From: Corynebacterium faecale | GTDB taxonomy: Bacteria; Actinomycetota; Actinomycetes; Mycobacteriales; Mycobacteriaceae | Assembly (NCBI RefSeq): GCF_030408735.1 | Contig: NZ_CP047204.1 | Coordinates: 2,728,001-2,792,000, forward strand | Reading direction: 5' to 3' | DNA: 64,000 nucleotides | Shown here: in pieces, positions 7,785 to 17,524 of the stretch | Layout: each line of letters begins with the position of its first letter | Position numbering within the stretch: position 1 is the first letter of the stretch | Translations under genes and position numbers: made by a program | Notes under the pieces: model-generated | Seen by the model: only the letters and a program-made list of their open reading frames with translations | Database searches by the model: none | Told to the model about the DNA's origin: nothing

Positions 7785-9338
7785 TTACATCGGGAGGATG
7801 GTGTGCTTCTTCGGCAGGTCCTTCTCCACCTTGGTCTCCAGCTGTCGGAGTGCCTGACGCAGCACCAGACGGGTGTCGGCGGGTTCGATCATGGCATCGA
7901 TATAGCCACGCTCAGCAGCGACATAGGGGCTGGTCATGTTTTCATCGTAGAAGTCCATGAAGACCTTCTTCATGTACGCACGCTGGGTTGGGTCCTCGAT
8001 GGCCTCCAGCTGCTTGCCCTGGATCATCACCACGGCTGCGGCGGCACCCATGACGGCGATCTGTGCGGTGGGCCAGGCGAAGTTGAGGTCACCGGTGAGG
8101 TTCTTGGATCCCATCACGGCGTAGGCGCCGCCGTAGGCCTTGCGCACGATGAGGGAGATCTTGGGAACGGTGGCTTCCACCACGGCGAAGGCCAGTTTGG
8201 CTCCACGGTGGATGAGGCCGGCGCGTTCCTGTTCCACACCGGGCAGGTATCCGGGGGTGTCCACGACGAAGACAACGGGGATGTTGTAGGCATCGCAGAT
8301 GCGGATGAACCGGGCACCCTTGTCAGCTGCGTCGGCGTCAATGCAGCCGGCCTTCTCAATCGGCTGGTTGGCCACGATGCCCACGCTCTTGCCGTCCACG
8401 CGGGCGAAGGCGGTGATGAGGTTGGGGGCGAACTCCGCCTGGATCTCCAGCAGATCAGCATCGTCGAAGAGTTTGGCCAGGAGGTCATTCATGTCATAAC
8501 CCTGGTTGGTGTCATCGGGCATGAAGGTGTTGAGGGATTCGTCGTGAGCGATCTCCCCATCCGACGGAGCCTGATACACCGGGGCGGGGTCATCGCAGGT
8601 GAGCGGCAGGTAGTCGAGGAGGTCCTTGACCATGTTGAAGGCCTCCTCCTCGTTCGGCGCGATATAGGAGACGTTGCCGTTCTGCATCTGCTGTGCCGCA
8701 CCACCGAGATCAGCGGAGGTGATCACCTCGCCGGTGACCTCCTTGATCACGGCTGGTCCGGTCACATACATTTCGGTCTCACCGTCAACGGCGATGACGA
8801 AGTCAGTGGTCACCGGGGCGTACACCGCACCACCGGCGGACTTGCCCAGCATGATGGAGATCTGCGGGCTGCGGCCTGACAGGGGCAGCTGACGACGCGC
8901 GATCTCGGAGTACATGGCCAGGGAGGTCACGGCGTCCTGGATGCGGGCACCACCGGAATCCTGGATACCGATGACGGGACATCCGATGCGGATGGCCATG
9001 TCCATGACTTCACTGACCTTGCGGCCGAATGTCTGCCCGACGGAACCGCCGTAGACGGTCTTGTCATGGGCGTAGACGGCGACGGGACGGCCCTCGATGC
9101 GGCCGTATCCGGTGACCACACCATCAGAGTAGGGGGCGTCGGGTTCATCGGGGGTCCGGCCGAGTGCGCCGATCTCCACGAAGGAACCTGCATCAAGGAG
9201 CGTGTTGATGCGCTGCCGGGGAGTGGTACGTCCCTCTTCATCGCGCTTCTGCCGGGCGCGTTCACTTCCCGGATCCTGCGCCTGGCCCAGTCGGGCGCGC
9301 AGGTCCGCAAGCTTCTCTGCAGTGGTGGTGTTACTCAA
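7785..9338 (-). CDS. accD3: Acyl-CoA carboxylase beta subunit for mycolate synthesis (AccD3)
   Basis: The 517-residue protein is a biotin-dependent acyl-CoA carboxyltransferase. Its N-terminal half has VYGGSVGQTFGRKVSEVMD and GIQDSGGARIQDAV (acyl-CoA binding). Its C-terminal half has VVDTPGYLPGVEQERAGLI and RKAYGGAYAVMGSK (carboxybiotin side). With AccBC, AccD2 and AccE it carboxylates the long-chain acyl-CoA that Pks13 uses as extender. It corresponds to mycobacterial AccD4. The ATG is 17 bases after the pks13 stop, so the two are cotranscribed. Assignment to AccD3 rather than AccD1/AccD2 rests on this linkage. Confidence 0.95.
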   Translation of the reverse strand: MSNTTTAEKLADLRARLGQAQDPGSERARQKRDEEGRTTPRQRINTLLDAGSFVEIGALGRTPDEPDAPYSDGVVTGYGRIEGRPVAVYAHDKTVYGGSVGQTFGRKVSEVMDMAIRIGCPVIGIQDSGGARIQDAVTSLAMYSEIARRQLPLSGRSPQISIMLGKSAGGAVYAPVTTDFVIAVDGETEMYVTGPAVIKEVTGEVITSADLGGAAQQMQNGNVSYIAPNEEEAFNMVKDLLDYLPLTCDDPAPVYQAPSDGEIAHDESLNTFMPDDTNQGYDMNDLLAKLFDDADLLEIQAEFAPNLITAFARVDGKSVGIVANQPIEKAGCIDADAADKGARFIRICDAYNIPVVFVVDTPGYLPGVEQERAGLIHRGAKLAFAVVEATVPKISLIVRKAYGGAYAVMGSKNLTGDLNFAWPTAQIAVMGAAAAVVMIQGKQLEAIEDPTQRAYMKKVFMDFYDENMTSPYVAAERGYIDAMIEPADTRLVLRQALRQLETKVEKDLPKKHTILPM

Positions 9339-9355
9339 CTTCCGTCAGCTCTCCG

Positions 9356-12300
9356 TCAGTTCTTCTTCCGGGAAATCTCTTCGATTCGGCGGCTCATGTG
9401 AGCACCGACCTTGCCGATCTCCGGCTCATCCACGATGGCCAGGTGGTCACCGTTGAGCTGGATGATCTCCAATTCCTCAACGATAGCCGACCAACCACCG
9501 TCCAGATCAATATGGGCATAGTTGGGTTCGAGCTCAATAGCTCCATCATGCATGCGTTCGGCACGGAACAACAACACCGGCACATCCACCTCTGCCCAGC
9601 GGGTGAAGTCCAGCTTGTCCAGGATGCGGTTATCCACGAAGGAGGCACGCTGGTGCTCAAGCACACCGGCGGACAATCCGTGGGCGGAGGCATCCGTGGT
9701 GGCCAGGAACTCGCCCAGCATGCTCAGCAGACCATCCTCGCCGGCGGTTTCCAGGAACTCATAGGGCACCTCGAACTCCAGACCGTAGGTCTTCTGCGCG
9801 AAGGAGGCATAGCGCTCCCAACGGGCACGGGTCTCTTCAGGGGTGTCCGGGATCGGCTGGGATGGGCGGACCGTATCCATCAGCGCGATGGTGACCACAT
9901 CCACGTCCGTCTCCTGCAGCTTATGGGCGACCTCGAAGGCGAGCGCGCCACCGAAGCTCCAACCACCGAGAATGACCGGCAGTCCCTCGGAATACTTCAC
10001 AATGTCATCGACATACTCGGCACAGCGGTCCTCGAGGCTGCCCTCGAGTCGCTCCACACCGTAGACGGGGACATCGGCTGGCAGACGGCGCATCAGTGGC
10101 TGGTACACCACGGAGGAACCACCGGCCGGGTGGAACATGAACACGGCCGGCGCTGTGGATCCCTCCCCGCGGGCACGCAGGACACGGATATTGCCCTCCA
10201 CCTCTGTCTCCAGGCCCTCACGGACCAGGTCGGACAGTGGTTCCAGGGTTTCTGCCGCCAGGACCTGTTCGGTGGTGATCTCCACACCGGAACGCTCGGT
10301 GAGGCGCTCGGCGATGCGGGTGGCGGTATCCACGTCGATTTCCGCCAGGGGGCTCGTGATACCCGCGGCGGCCTTGCCGGTCAGACCGGCCCAGGTGCCG
10401 AACACCATGCGCTCGGAGGCATCACGTGGGGCCACGCCCACGCCGGCTGGGGTCTCATCAGCCACCGGTGCCGATACACCCGCAGCACCTGCCGGATCAG
10501 CGAGTGCCGCTGGTGCCTCGGAGATCTCCGTGGCGGCCTCTGCGGCCGCTTCGCCGGCAACCTCAGTGGTGAGCGCACCGATCGGGCCGTCGCTAAGCAC
10601 CGGGCCGGCAGGCGCCTCCTTGGTGCGGTCGGCCACCAGCTCCTCGACCAGGGTGACCGCGTCGGCCACAGAAGCGTCGCGCAGCACCTGGACCTGCAGG
10701 GGCGGGATCTGGAAATCGTTTTCAATGCGGTTCTTGATGCGCATGCCCATGAGGGAATCCAGGCCGAGATCAATCAGCGGGAGTTCGCGTGGGAGGTCAT
10801 CCACGTCATAGCCCATGGCCTCAGAGACAATCGCACGCATGCGCTCCTCCACCGTCTCGGTGGCGGGATCCCAACGGACAGCCTCGAAATCCAGCGGCAG
10901 GTCAGAGAGCTGGGCAGGTGGCTCAGGCAGCTCCGACTCGATCGGCTCGGAGGTCACACCGAAACCCGGGGCGGCGGCGAAGCCTTCAGCAACCAGAATG
11001 GTGTTCTCACCGATGACCTTGTACACGGACAGGCTCAGGCCCCCGAGGTTGCGGGAGACCATGGTGGTGATCTCGCCGCTCGGTGGGAGCATGTCGCGCT
11101 CATCCACGGCCACCAGGGACGCGCCCGGAAGCACAGCATCAGCGGCGGTCTCCATGACCGCGATTGCGGATGGAGCCAGCTCCGCCACGGTGGTGAAGGC
11201 AACGTTGTTGTTCGGCAGGGTCACACGGATGCCCGGCAGATCCGGGGTGGAACCGCTGCTCGGACGGGCGGAGGTCCAGAAACGCTGGTGCTTCCAGGTG
11301 ATGTGCGGTGGGTCAATGATCTCACCGGCGCCGTAGAGCTGGCCGAAATCAATAGCCGCGCCGTTGACGTACATCTTGGCCATCAGGTCACGCAGCGCCT
11401 CGGCGTCGGAGACCTTGCGCTTGAGGGTGAACAGCAGCTGTGTATCAGGCTTGCCTACGGTGAACGCGGTGTTCATCATGCCCATCAACGCGACCGGGTT
11501 CGGGGAAATTTCCACCAGGGTGGTGTAACCGGCACCGAAGGCGGCTTCGGTGGCGTCCTGGAAGTACACGGAGTTACGGGTGCAGCGCACCAGGTACTCC
11601 GGGTCGTGGACAACATTGCCCGGCTGGTAGGTGACACCCTGATCCACGGAGCTGAACAGTGGGATGGTCAGTGGCTGTGGCTCAATGCCGGCGATCTCGC
11701 CCGCGAGTTCACCCAGCAACGGTTCGACGGCGCTGGTGTGGCCGGCGCCCTTGACGTTGAGGAGGCGGGCGAATTTGCCCTGTTCCTCCAGGATCTCCAC
11801 GAGCTTGATCACGGCCTGGCGGTCACCACCGACGGTGGTCATGCCCGGTGCGGCGTACACGGCCGGCTCGATGTCAGCGAGGTCCGTGTGACCGGCGTTG
11901 AACTTCTCCAGGTCCTCGGTGGACAGTTCCACCACGGCCATCGCGCCGAGCTGATCCTCAGGCAGGGACTTCTCACCCTCGCCCATGAGGCGGGAACGGT
12001 GGCTGGCGATGAGCATGGTGTCGCGGTCGGATAAACCACCTGCGGCGTACGCTGCGGCGATCTCACCCATGGACATACCCATGACGGCCGCCGGGCGGAT
12101 GCCGAAGCTGGCCAGCAGGTCGGTCAGTGCGATCTGGATGGCGGTGATGGCCACCTGTGCGGTCTCGGTGTCATAGGTCTGCTCATCATCCACGACGATG
12201 TCCATGATGGACCAGCCGGATTCGAACTGGACCATCTCATCCAGTTCTTCAATGCGCTCGCGGAACTGCGGGGACAGCGAGCAGAGATCCTTGATCATCT

Positions 12301-14263
12301 TGCGGTGCTGGGAACCGAAGCCGGAGTAGACGAAGACGGGGCCGTTGGGGGCCGGGGAGTCGGCTGCGGAGATACCCACGCTGACCTTGCCCTCGGAGAC
12401 CTGGCGCAGGCGCTTGACGGCTTCTTCGACGGTGCTGGCGAGCACCACGGCGCGGGAGCGGCCGTGGTTGCGACGCGCCAGAGCGCGGGCGACCGGGGTG
12501 AGGTCGGCGTCGGAGCGCCCCTCCAGGAAGTCCGCGAGATCGGCGGCTGCTTGTCGACGCCGCGACGGCAGGTGTCCCGACACCGGCAGCGCGACCATGG
12601 CGTCGGCGAGTTGTGCGGCCTGTGGCTTAGTCGCCTCAAGCTCCGTGGCGTAATTCTCCGCATTGAACTCGGAGACCACCACGTGGGCGTTGGTACCACC
12701 GAAACCGAAACCGGAGACTCCGGCGATGGCGTGGCCACTGTACTGCGGCCATTCCCGTGGGTCCTCCACCACTTCGAGGCGCTCGGCATCGAAGTCGATA
12801 TAACGGTTGGGGCCGGCGTAGTTAACAGACGGTGGCAGGGTCTTGTTCTGCATGGCCAGCACCACCTTGATGATGCCCGCGGCACCCGCGGCGGACTCGG
12901 TGTGGCCGAAGTTTGTCTTGGCAGAACCCAGCAGCGTCGGGGTGTCCGAGTCACGGCCCTGCCCCAGCACAGCACCCAGTGCGGTGGCCTCGATCGGATC
13001 ACCGAGAATGGTTCCGGTGCCGTGGGCCTCCACATAATCCACGGTGGTGGGATCAACGCGGGCATCCACATAGGCGCGCTGCAGCACGTCGATCTGCGCC
13101 TCGGGGTTCGGGGCGGTCAGTCCGTTGGAGTGGCCATCGGAGTTCACGGCGGAACCCTTGATCACAGCGAGAATCTCATCGTTATCGGCGATGGCATCAC
13201 TGACACGCTTGAGCACGAGCACACCGGCACCGTCAGAACGCACGAAGCCGTCAGCATCATCGGAGAATGCATGGATCTTACCGGTCGGGCTGATCACACC
13301 CAGCTCAGCGAAGGCGGTGGTCACGAACGGTGAAGCCAGGATGTTCACACCGCCGGCGATGGCGTGGTCGGCATCGCCTGAGCGGAGTGCACGCACCGCC
13401 TGGTGGATCGCCACCAGGGAGGAGGAACATGCAGTGTCCACGTTGACGGACGGTCCACGGAAATCGAAGGCGTAGTTGATGCGGTTGGCCACGATCGCAC
13501 TGGAGGTACCGGTCAGGGCATAGGGGTGCGCCTCGGCCGGGTCGGCGGCGATCATCATGCCGTAGTCATTGTTGGAGGATCCGATGAACACACCCACCGA
13601 CTCACCGCGCAGGGTGTTCGGTGCGATGCGGGCACTTTCCAGTGCCTCCCAGGTCAGCTCCAGGAGGATGCGCTGCTGCGGATCCATGTTGGCTGCCTCA
13701 AGTGGGGACAGCCCGAAGAACTCAGCATCGAAGCTGGCGATATCCGGCAGGTAACCACCGATGGTGGAGAATTCCTCCATCTTGCGGGCCATGACCTCAT
13801 CACCGGCGTACTCGGACCAGCGACCGATCGGGAGTTCTCCGATGCCATCGCGGCCCTCCACCAGGAGCTTCCACATCTCCTCGGTGTTGCCGGCACCCGG
13901 GTAGCGGGCCGCCATGCCAACCACAGCGATGTCGTGGTTGCCGGGTGCGGAATCAATCGCGGTGAAGTTGAGTTCACGCTTGACATTGGTGCGTTCCGGC
14001 TCGCCGTCGATCAGGCGCTGGGCCAGACCACGGATCGTCGGGTACTCATAAGCGATGGTGGCATCCAGGGTGACATCCAGGAGGTTCTCCAGTTCACCGG
14101 AGAGCACGACAACATCGCGGGATGAGAGACCGAAGGTCTCCATCGCCTTGTCATCCGTTACTTCTTCCTGCGGAAGCCCGGTGGTGCGGACCACCCAGTC
14201 CCGAAGCCAGGTGCGGACCTGTTCAGCGGTCATCTTCTGATCCGACGATTGGCTCTGTCCCAT
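9356..14263 (-). CDS. pks13: Polyketide synthase Pks13, mycolic acid condensase
   Basis: The 1635-residue type I PKS performs the Claisen-type condensation of the meromycoloyl/acyl-AMP chain with the carboxylated acyl chain. Domains in order: N-terminal ACP (GLSSRD, pantetheine Ser48); ketosynthase (DTACSSS, Cys279; His414 in EAHGTG; His454 in NFGHTE); acyltransferase (GMSMGE, Ser731); C-terminal ACP (LGLDSLMGM, Ser1170); an Ala-rich linker; thioesterase (GGWSFGG, Ser1436). All catalytic residues are present and the length is usual. The downstream gene is accD3. Upstream, fadD32 is separated by its own terminator, so pks13 probably has its own promoter in the 360-bp gap. The ATG at 14263 has a purine-rich stretch (GGCTGAGGCC) before it. 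Confidence 0.97.
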   Translation of the reverse strand: MGQSQSSDQKMTAEQVRTWLRDWVVRTTGLPQEEVTDDKAMETFGLSSRDVVVLSGELENLLDVTLDATIAYEYPTIRGLAQRLIDGEPERTNVKRELNFTAIDSAPGNHDIAVVGMAARYPGAGNTEEMWKLLVEGRDGIGELPIGRWSEYAGDEVMARKMEEFSTIGGYLPDIASFDAEFFGLSPLEAANMDPQQRILLELTWEALESARIAPNTLRGESVGVFIGSSNNDYGMMIAADPAEAHPYALTGTSSAIVANRINYAFDFRGPSVNVDTACSSSLVAIHQAVRALRSGDADHAIAGGVNILASPFVTTAFAELGVISPTGKIHAFSDDADGFVRSDGAGVLVLKRVSDAIADNDEILAVIKGSAVNSDGHSNGLTAPNPEAQIDVLQRAYVDARVDPTTVDYVEAHGTGTILGDPIEATALGAVLGQGRDSDTPTLLGSAKTNFGHTESAAGAAGIIKVVLAMQNKTLPPSVNYAGPNRYIDFDAERLEVVEDPREWPQYSGHAIAGVSGFGFGGTNAHVVVSEFNAENYATELEATKPQAAQLADAMVALPVSGHLPSRRRQAAADLADFLEGRSDADLTPVARALARRNHGRSRAVVLASTVEEAVKRLRQVSEGKVSVGISAADSPAPNGPVFVYSGFGSQHRKMIKDLCSLSPQFRERIEELDEMVQFESGWSIMDIVVDDEQTYDTETAQVAITAIQIALTDLLASFGIRPAAVMGMSMGEIAAAYAAGGLSDRDTMLIASHRSRLMGEGEKSLPEDQLGAMAVVELSTEDLEKFNAGHTDLADIEPAVYAAPGMTTVGGDRQAVIKLVEILEEQGKFARLLNVKGAGHTSAVEPLLGELAGEIAGIEPQPLTIPLFSSVDQGVTYQPGNVVHDPEYLVRCTRNSVYFQDATEAAFGAGYTTLVEISPNPVALMGMMNTAFTVGKPDTQLLFTLKRKVSDAEALRDLMAKMYVNGAAIDFGQLYGAGEIIDPPHITWKHQRFWTSARPSSGSTPDLPGIRVTLPNNNVAFTTVAELAPSAIAVMETAADAVLPGASLVAVDERDMLPPSGEITTMVSRNLGGLSLSVYKVIGENTILVAEGFAAAPGFGVTSEPIESELPEPPAQLSDLPLDFEAVRWDPATETVEERMRAIVSEAMGYDVDDLPRELPLIDLGLDSLMGMRIKNRIENDFQIPPLQVQVLRDASVADAVTLVEELVADRTKEAPAGPVLSDGPIGALTTEVAGEAAAEAATEISEAPAALADPAGAAGVSAPVADETPAGVGVAPRDASERMVFGTWAGLTGKAAAGITSPLAEIDVDTATRIAERLTERSGVEITTEQVLAAETLEPLSDLVREGLETEVEGNIRVLRARGEGSTAPAVFMFHPAGGSSVVYQPLMRRLPADVPVYGVERLEGSLEDRCAEYVDDIVKYSEGLPVILGGWSFGGALAFEVAHKLQETDVDVVTIALMDTVRPSQPIPDTPEETRARWERYASFAQKTYGLEFEVPYEFLETAGEDGLLSMLGEFLATTDASAHGLSAGVLEHQRASFVDNRILDKLDFTRWAEVDVPVLLFRAERMHDGAIELEPNYAHIDLDGGWSAIVEELEIIQLNGDHLAIVDEPEIGKVGAHMSRRIEEISRKKN

Positions 14264-14326
14264 ATGGATGGCCTCAGCCTTTCACATCGATTGATTCTTA
14301 ACACTCATCTGCATCCATCTTCCATA

Positions 14327-14357
14327 GGCGGCAGGGCTCATGGAGCTGCCTGCCGCC
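14327..14357 (-). promoter_or_regulatory. Hairpin in the pks13 5' leader region
   Basis: In the 361-bp gap between pks13 and fadD32, a 9-base perfect arm (GGCGGCAGG, 14327-14335) pairs with 14349-14357 and contains a second 4-base GCTC/GAGC stem. It sits 64-94 bases before the pks13 ATG. It could be a leader structure, a protein site or an attenuator; no U-run follows. The remainder of the gap up to 14563 is AT-rich (around 14440-14500) and presumably holds the pks13 promoter. I see no gene there. Confidence 0.4.
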
Positions 14358-14563
14358 GTGGCCATATATTCCTCGGCCTGAAAGATGCTTATCCAGAACC
14401 TTATCGCCCCATGCGCCACAAATGTTTCATCCACAGCTCACAGCATGATTAATTTCTGAAATTAACAAAGGGTAAAGCTTAGCAAAACCAAAGCCCCTGA
14501 TGGGAATCTGCGACAGTTGGCCTGTGAATCATCCTGGTTTGCCCGTGGGTTGAGGCACCTGGC

Positions 14564-14618
14564 AAAAAGGGAGCAGTCACCACTTCCGGTGTGTCACCGC
14601 AGCGCGGTGGCTGCTCCC
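14564..14618 (-). terminator. Rho-independent terminator of fadD32
   Basis: In the minus direction the stem GGGAGCAGCCACC pairs with GGTGACTGCTCCC (one mismatch), with a further GC-rich hairpin in the loop, and is followed directly by TTTTTG. It begins about 7 bases after the fadD32 stop and separates fadD32 from pks13. Confidence 0.85.
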
Positions 14619-14624
14619 CCAGTC

Positions 14625-16478
14625 CTACTTGCCCTCAGCGATGTAATTGCGCTGATTCACCTTGCGGGCAATCTTGCCGGAGGAGGAACGCGCGATCTCA
14701 TCAGCGGCGAGGATACGGATATCCTCAGGGACCACACCGTGAGCATTGCTGACCTCAGCACGGATGGCCTCAATGGCGGCGGCGTCACCGGAATCATCGG
14801 CGGAGCTGTCACGCTCGGCGAAGATGATGAGCTTTTCCACGTCATCGCCTGGGACCGCGAAGGCAGCCACGGAATCCGCACGGATGTGGGCGGAGGCACG
14901 CTGGACGGTGTACTCGATGTCCTGCGGGTAATGGTTCCGGCCGGCGACCACGATCAGGTCCTTGATGCGACCCGTGATGTAGAGCTCATTGTCCACGATC
15001 ACTCCGAGGTCACCGGTGGCCATCCAGTAGTTGTCATCAGGTGCGCCGGCGGCACGGGAGTTCTCCGCCAGGGGGGTCTTCAGACGGTTGCGGAAGGTCT
15101 CTGCGGTGTCCTCCTCGCGGTCGAGGTAACCAGCGGCGGTGTTCTCACCGTGGGTCCAGATCTCACCGATCTGGCTATCCTCCAGCTCAGTGGCGGTCTC
15201 CGGATCAACGATCACCAGGTTCTGGGGGGTGGCCACCTGACCATTGGAGATGAACGACACCGCTTCCGGGTGATCCTTCTCCACCAGCTCCACGCGGTTC
15301 TCGGTGAGAGCCTCGCGGTCGAAGTAGGAGATCAGTGGGCGGTTCTCCGTCTGCGGGGTGGTCACCAGCAGGGAGGCCTCCGCCAGACCATAGGACGGAC
15401 GCAGGGACTGTACCGGCAGACCGTAGGGCTCGAAAGCCTCGCGGAAGGTGGTGATGGCCTTCTCAGTGACAGGCTCGGAACCGATGACGATGGCATCAAG
15501 TGCGGAGAGGTCAAGCTCCTCGCCCTCGGCAGGCTTGGCGTAGCGTGCAGCCAGCTCGAGTGCGAAGTTCGGCACCACGGTGTACACGTTGTTGTCACCT
15601 TCGCGACGGTGGAGCTGCTTGATCCACCGGGATGGCTGCTGGACGAAGTCACGCGGGCTCATGAACTCATTGTCCAGGCCGAGCATGGTGACAAACGCCG
15701 CGAGGATGATGCCCATGTCATGGTGCAGTGGCAGCCAGAACACCAGGCGCAGCGGGGTCTGGATCTTCACCGCGGAGAAAATCTGCAGCACGTTGGTGAG
15801 GATGGAGCGGTTGGTCAGCACCACACCTGCCGGGGTGCGGGTGGAACCCGAGGTGTACTGCAGGAATGCGGTGAGATCGATCGGGGCGACCTGACGCATG
15901 GCGGACAGGCGCTTACCTGCCTCGGACATCATCGGGTTCTCATAGGAGTCCGCCAGGGAATCCGGCAGGGAATCCACCGCGAGGATACGGGGACGCTCAG
16001 CTGCTGGGAGGGCGGAGAAGTGCTTGCGCACCGCACCTGCGGAGTGGGAGTTGGTGAGCACAACCACCGGCTCGCAGTCAGCGAAGACAGCGGTGAGGTG
16101 ATCAGCGTGGCCGGGTTCGGTCGGGTCATAGAGCGGCACCGGAACCACACCTGCGTAGATAGCACCCAGGAAGCTGAAGATGTACTCGGGGCTGTTATTC
16201 GCCAGGATCGCGGCGCGGTCACCGATGGTGGCCACCTGCTGCAAACGCCCTGCGACGGCCTTGATGCGGGTGTTGATCTGCTCGCGGGTGTACTCCACCG
16301 CCTTGCCCTCACGGGAATCGGTGTAGTCCCAGAAGCGCATGCGCACCTTGTCGCCGCCACCTTCAGCGATGTCCGCCTGGTACATGAACTCAGCCATCGC
16401 GGCGAGGGTCATGAATGGAGGCAGGTTCAGCCCACCGTCCTCGTCGAAGAATGAGCCGATCGCTTTATCCAGATCCAT
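14625..16478 (-). CDS. fadD32: Long-chain fatty-acyl-AMP ligase FadD32
   Basis: The 617-residue adenylate-forming enzyme activates the meromycolic chain as acyl-AMP and loads it on the N-terminal ACP of Pks13. The AMP-binding P-loop-like motif reads LQYTSGSTRTPAGVVLTN (near residue 205), followed by PSYGLAEASLLV (near 353) and TGDLGVIVDNELYITGRIKD (near 490). The conserved Lys region RSSSGKIAR is near the C terminus. The insertion typical of FAAL (AMP ligase) rather than FACL enzymes fits the length. AAAGGGA precedes the ATG. C. glutamicum nomenclature often calls it fadD2. Confidence 0.95.
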   Translation of the reverse strand: MDLDKAIGSFFDEDGGLNLPPFMTLAAMAEFMYQADIAEGGGDKVRMRFWDYTDSREGKAVEYTREQINTRIKAVAGRLQQVATIGDRAAILANNSPEYIFSFLGAIYAGVVPVPLYDPTEPGHADHLTAVFADCEPVVVLTNSHSAGAVRKHFSALPAAERPRILAVDSLPDSLADSYENPMMSEAGKRLSAMRQVAPIDLTAFLQYTSGSTRTPAGVVLTNRSILTNVLQIFSAVKIQTPLRLVFWLPLHHDMGIILAAFVTMLGLDNEFMSPRDFVQQPSRWIKQLHRREGDNNVYTVVPNFALELAARYAKPAEGEELDLSALDAIVIGSEPVTEKAITTFREAFEPYGLPVQSLRPSYGLAEASLLVTTPQTENRPLISYFDREALTENRVELVEKDHPEAVSFISNGQVATPQNLVIVDPETATELEDSQIGEIWTHGENTAAGYLDREEDTAETFRNRLKTPLAENSRAAGAPDDNYWMATGDLGVIVDNELYITGRIKDLIVVAGRNHYPQDIEYTVQRASAHIRADSVAAFAVPGDDVEKLIIFAERDSSADDSGDAAAIEAIRAEVSNAHGVVPEDIRILAADEIARSSSGKIARKVNQRNYIAEGK

Positions 16479-17524
16479 AATGTCCCTTTAACTTTGTCGC
16501 TAACAGTTCACTGAGTCATTCAGACACATCCCCCGGGGGATGCGCGGCAGACCAATGGTCACCTTGCCCATCGCCCGGGAACTCTGATTCATTACTTTTG
16601 GAAATAATATTAGTCGAGCACCGGGGGTGTCCCCCAACTCCCAGGAAATACAGCTGATTTTACATTCATCGGAAGTTGGGAGTTTGCCACCACAATCCCA
16701 CTGTTGTAGCTCCACCGTGACTAGCTGTACTTCCTTGTGACCTGGTGGCACAAACCGCGATAAATGGGAAGCCCAAACCTAATTAGGCAGCCACATGCTG
16801 AATTTCCTAGCCACTCATCAAGCTGTAGTTCAACTACAGGAGCCACCGCTGAATGACTTATCCGCTTTCAACCCAGTTTTCCGCACATCCGACCAAGCCA
16901 GAAGTATTAGGCGTGATACCGCTTCACCAGATAAGGGTCGCCATGGACGAAAGAGCTCTTGATAATTCTAGCCAACGAACTGGTTCGAGAGGAGAAACTG
17001 AAGCGTCACTGACAGGTGTATTCATCCATCTTTTAGTAGGCCCTGGCCCCTAATAGCCAGGGCTTCACAGTCTCAGAGTTTAGTCTCAAGACTTCTGCTG
17101 CAATCAGATTTGATGACGATCAAGGCAATGCGTTGAGAGAACTCGGTGCGGAACTGGAGCCGGACTCACAGCTTAGCCATTCCAAAACTCTATTCCGTTG
17201 GGTTTAAACGGTGGCAAGTCCCACAGATACAACCTTCCCCCACGAGAGGTAGTAGATGGTTAATTTTCAATTCTTCTATGGAACCCAGTCGGAACCAGAA
17301 GTGAACCACCTATGCCTCGCCACCGAGATCACCAATCCGATGAAACATGGTTGTGACGTGGGGAGCCAAATTCGGCCCAGCCACTTTGAGCAGCCCACCG
17401 TTCTTTTTGTGGTGACTACTAATAACCAACTCCGGAAAATAATGTTTCCAGAGTTAGCCTTGGTAGCCATCCACATCTCATAGTGATCAGTTAGGAAGAA
17501 GAACGAGAGCGACGGTCTCCGTTT
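16479..17524. other. About 1 kb without a recognisable gene
   Basis: This stretch is lower in GC than its flanks and holds only short frames with no recognisable product or good start. The part next to 16478 must contain the fadD32 promoter. A perfect 8-bp hairpin (GCCCTGGC at 17040-17047 with GCCAGGGC at 17056-17063) lies in the middle. The segment may be remnant DNA that came in with the neighbouring lower-GC LRR gene; I cannot identify its origin. Confidence 0.5.
17428..17455 (-). terminator. Possible terminator of the LRR protein gene
   Basis: An inverted repeat, AACTCTGGAAA with TTTCCGGAGTT on the minus strand (one mismatch, 6-base loop), lies about 70 bases after the LRR gene stop. It is followed by GGTTATTAG, which lacks a true T-run. 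Confidence 0.35.

Noticed and set aside
9398..12034. Very long open frame antisense to pks13
   Set aside because: It is a shadow of pks13 codon bias: repeated low-complexity His/Gly/Asp text, no recognisable domain and no RBS.
16500..16751. 83-codon minus-strand frame upstream of fadD32
   Set aside because: No RBS, no recognisable features, and it occupies the expected fadD32 promoter region.
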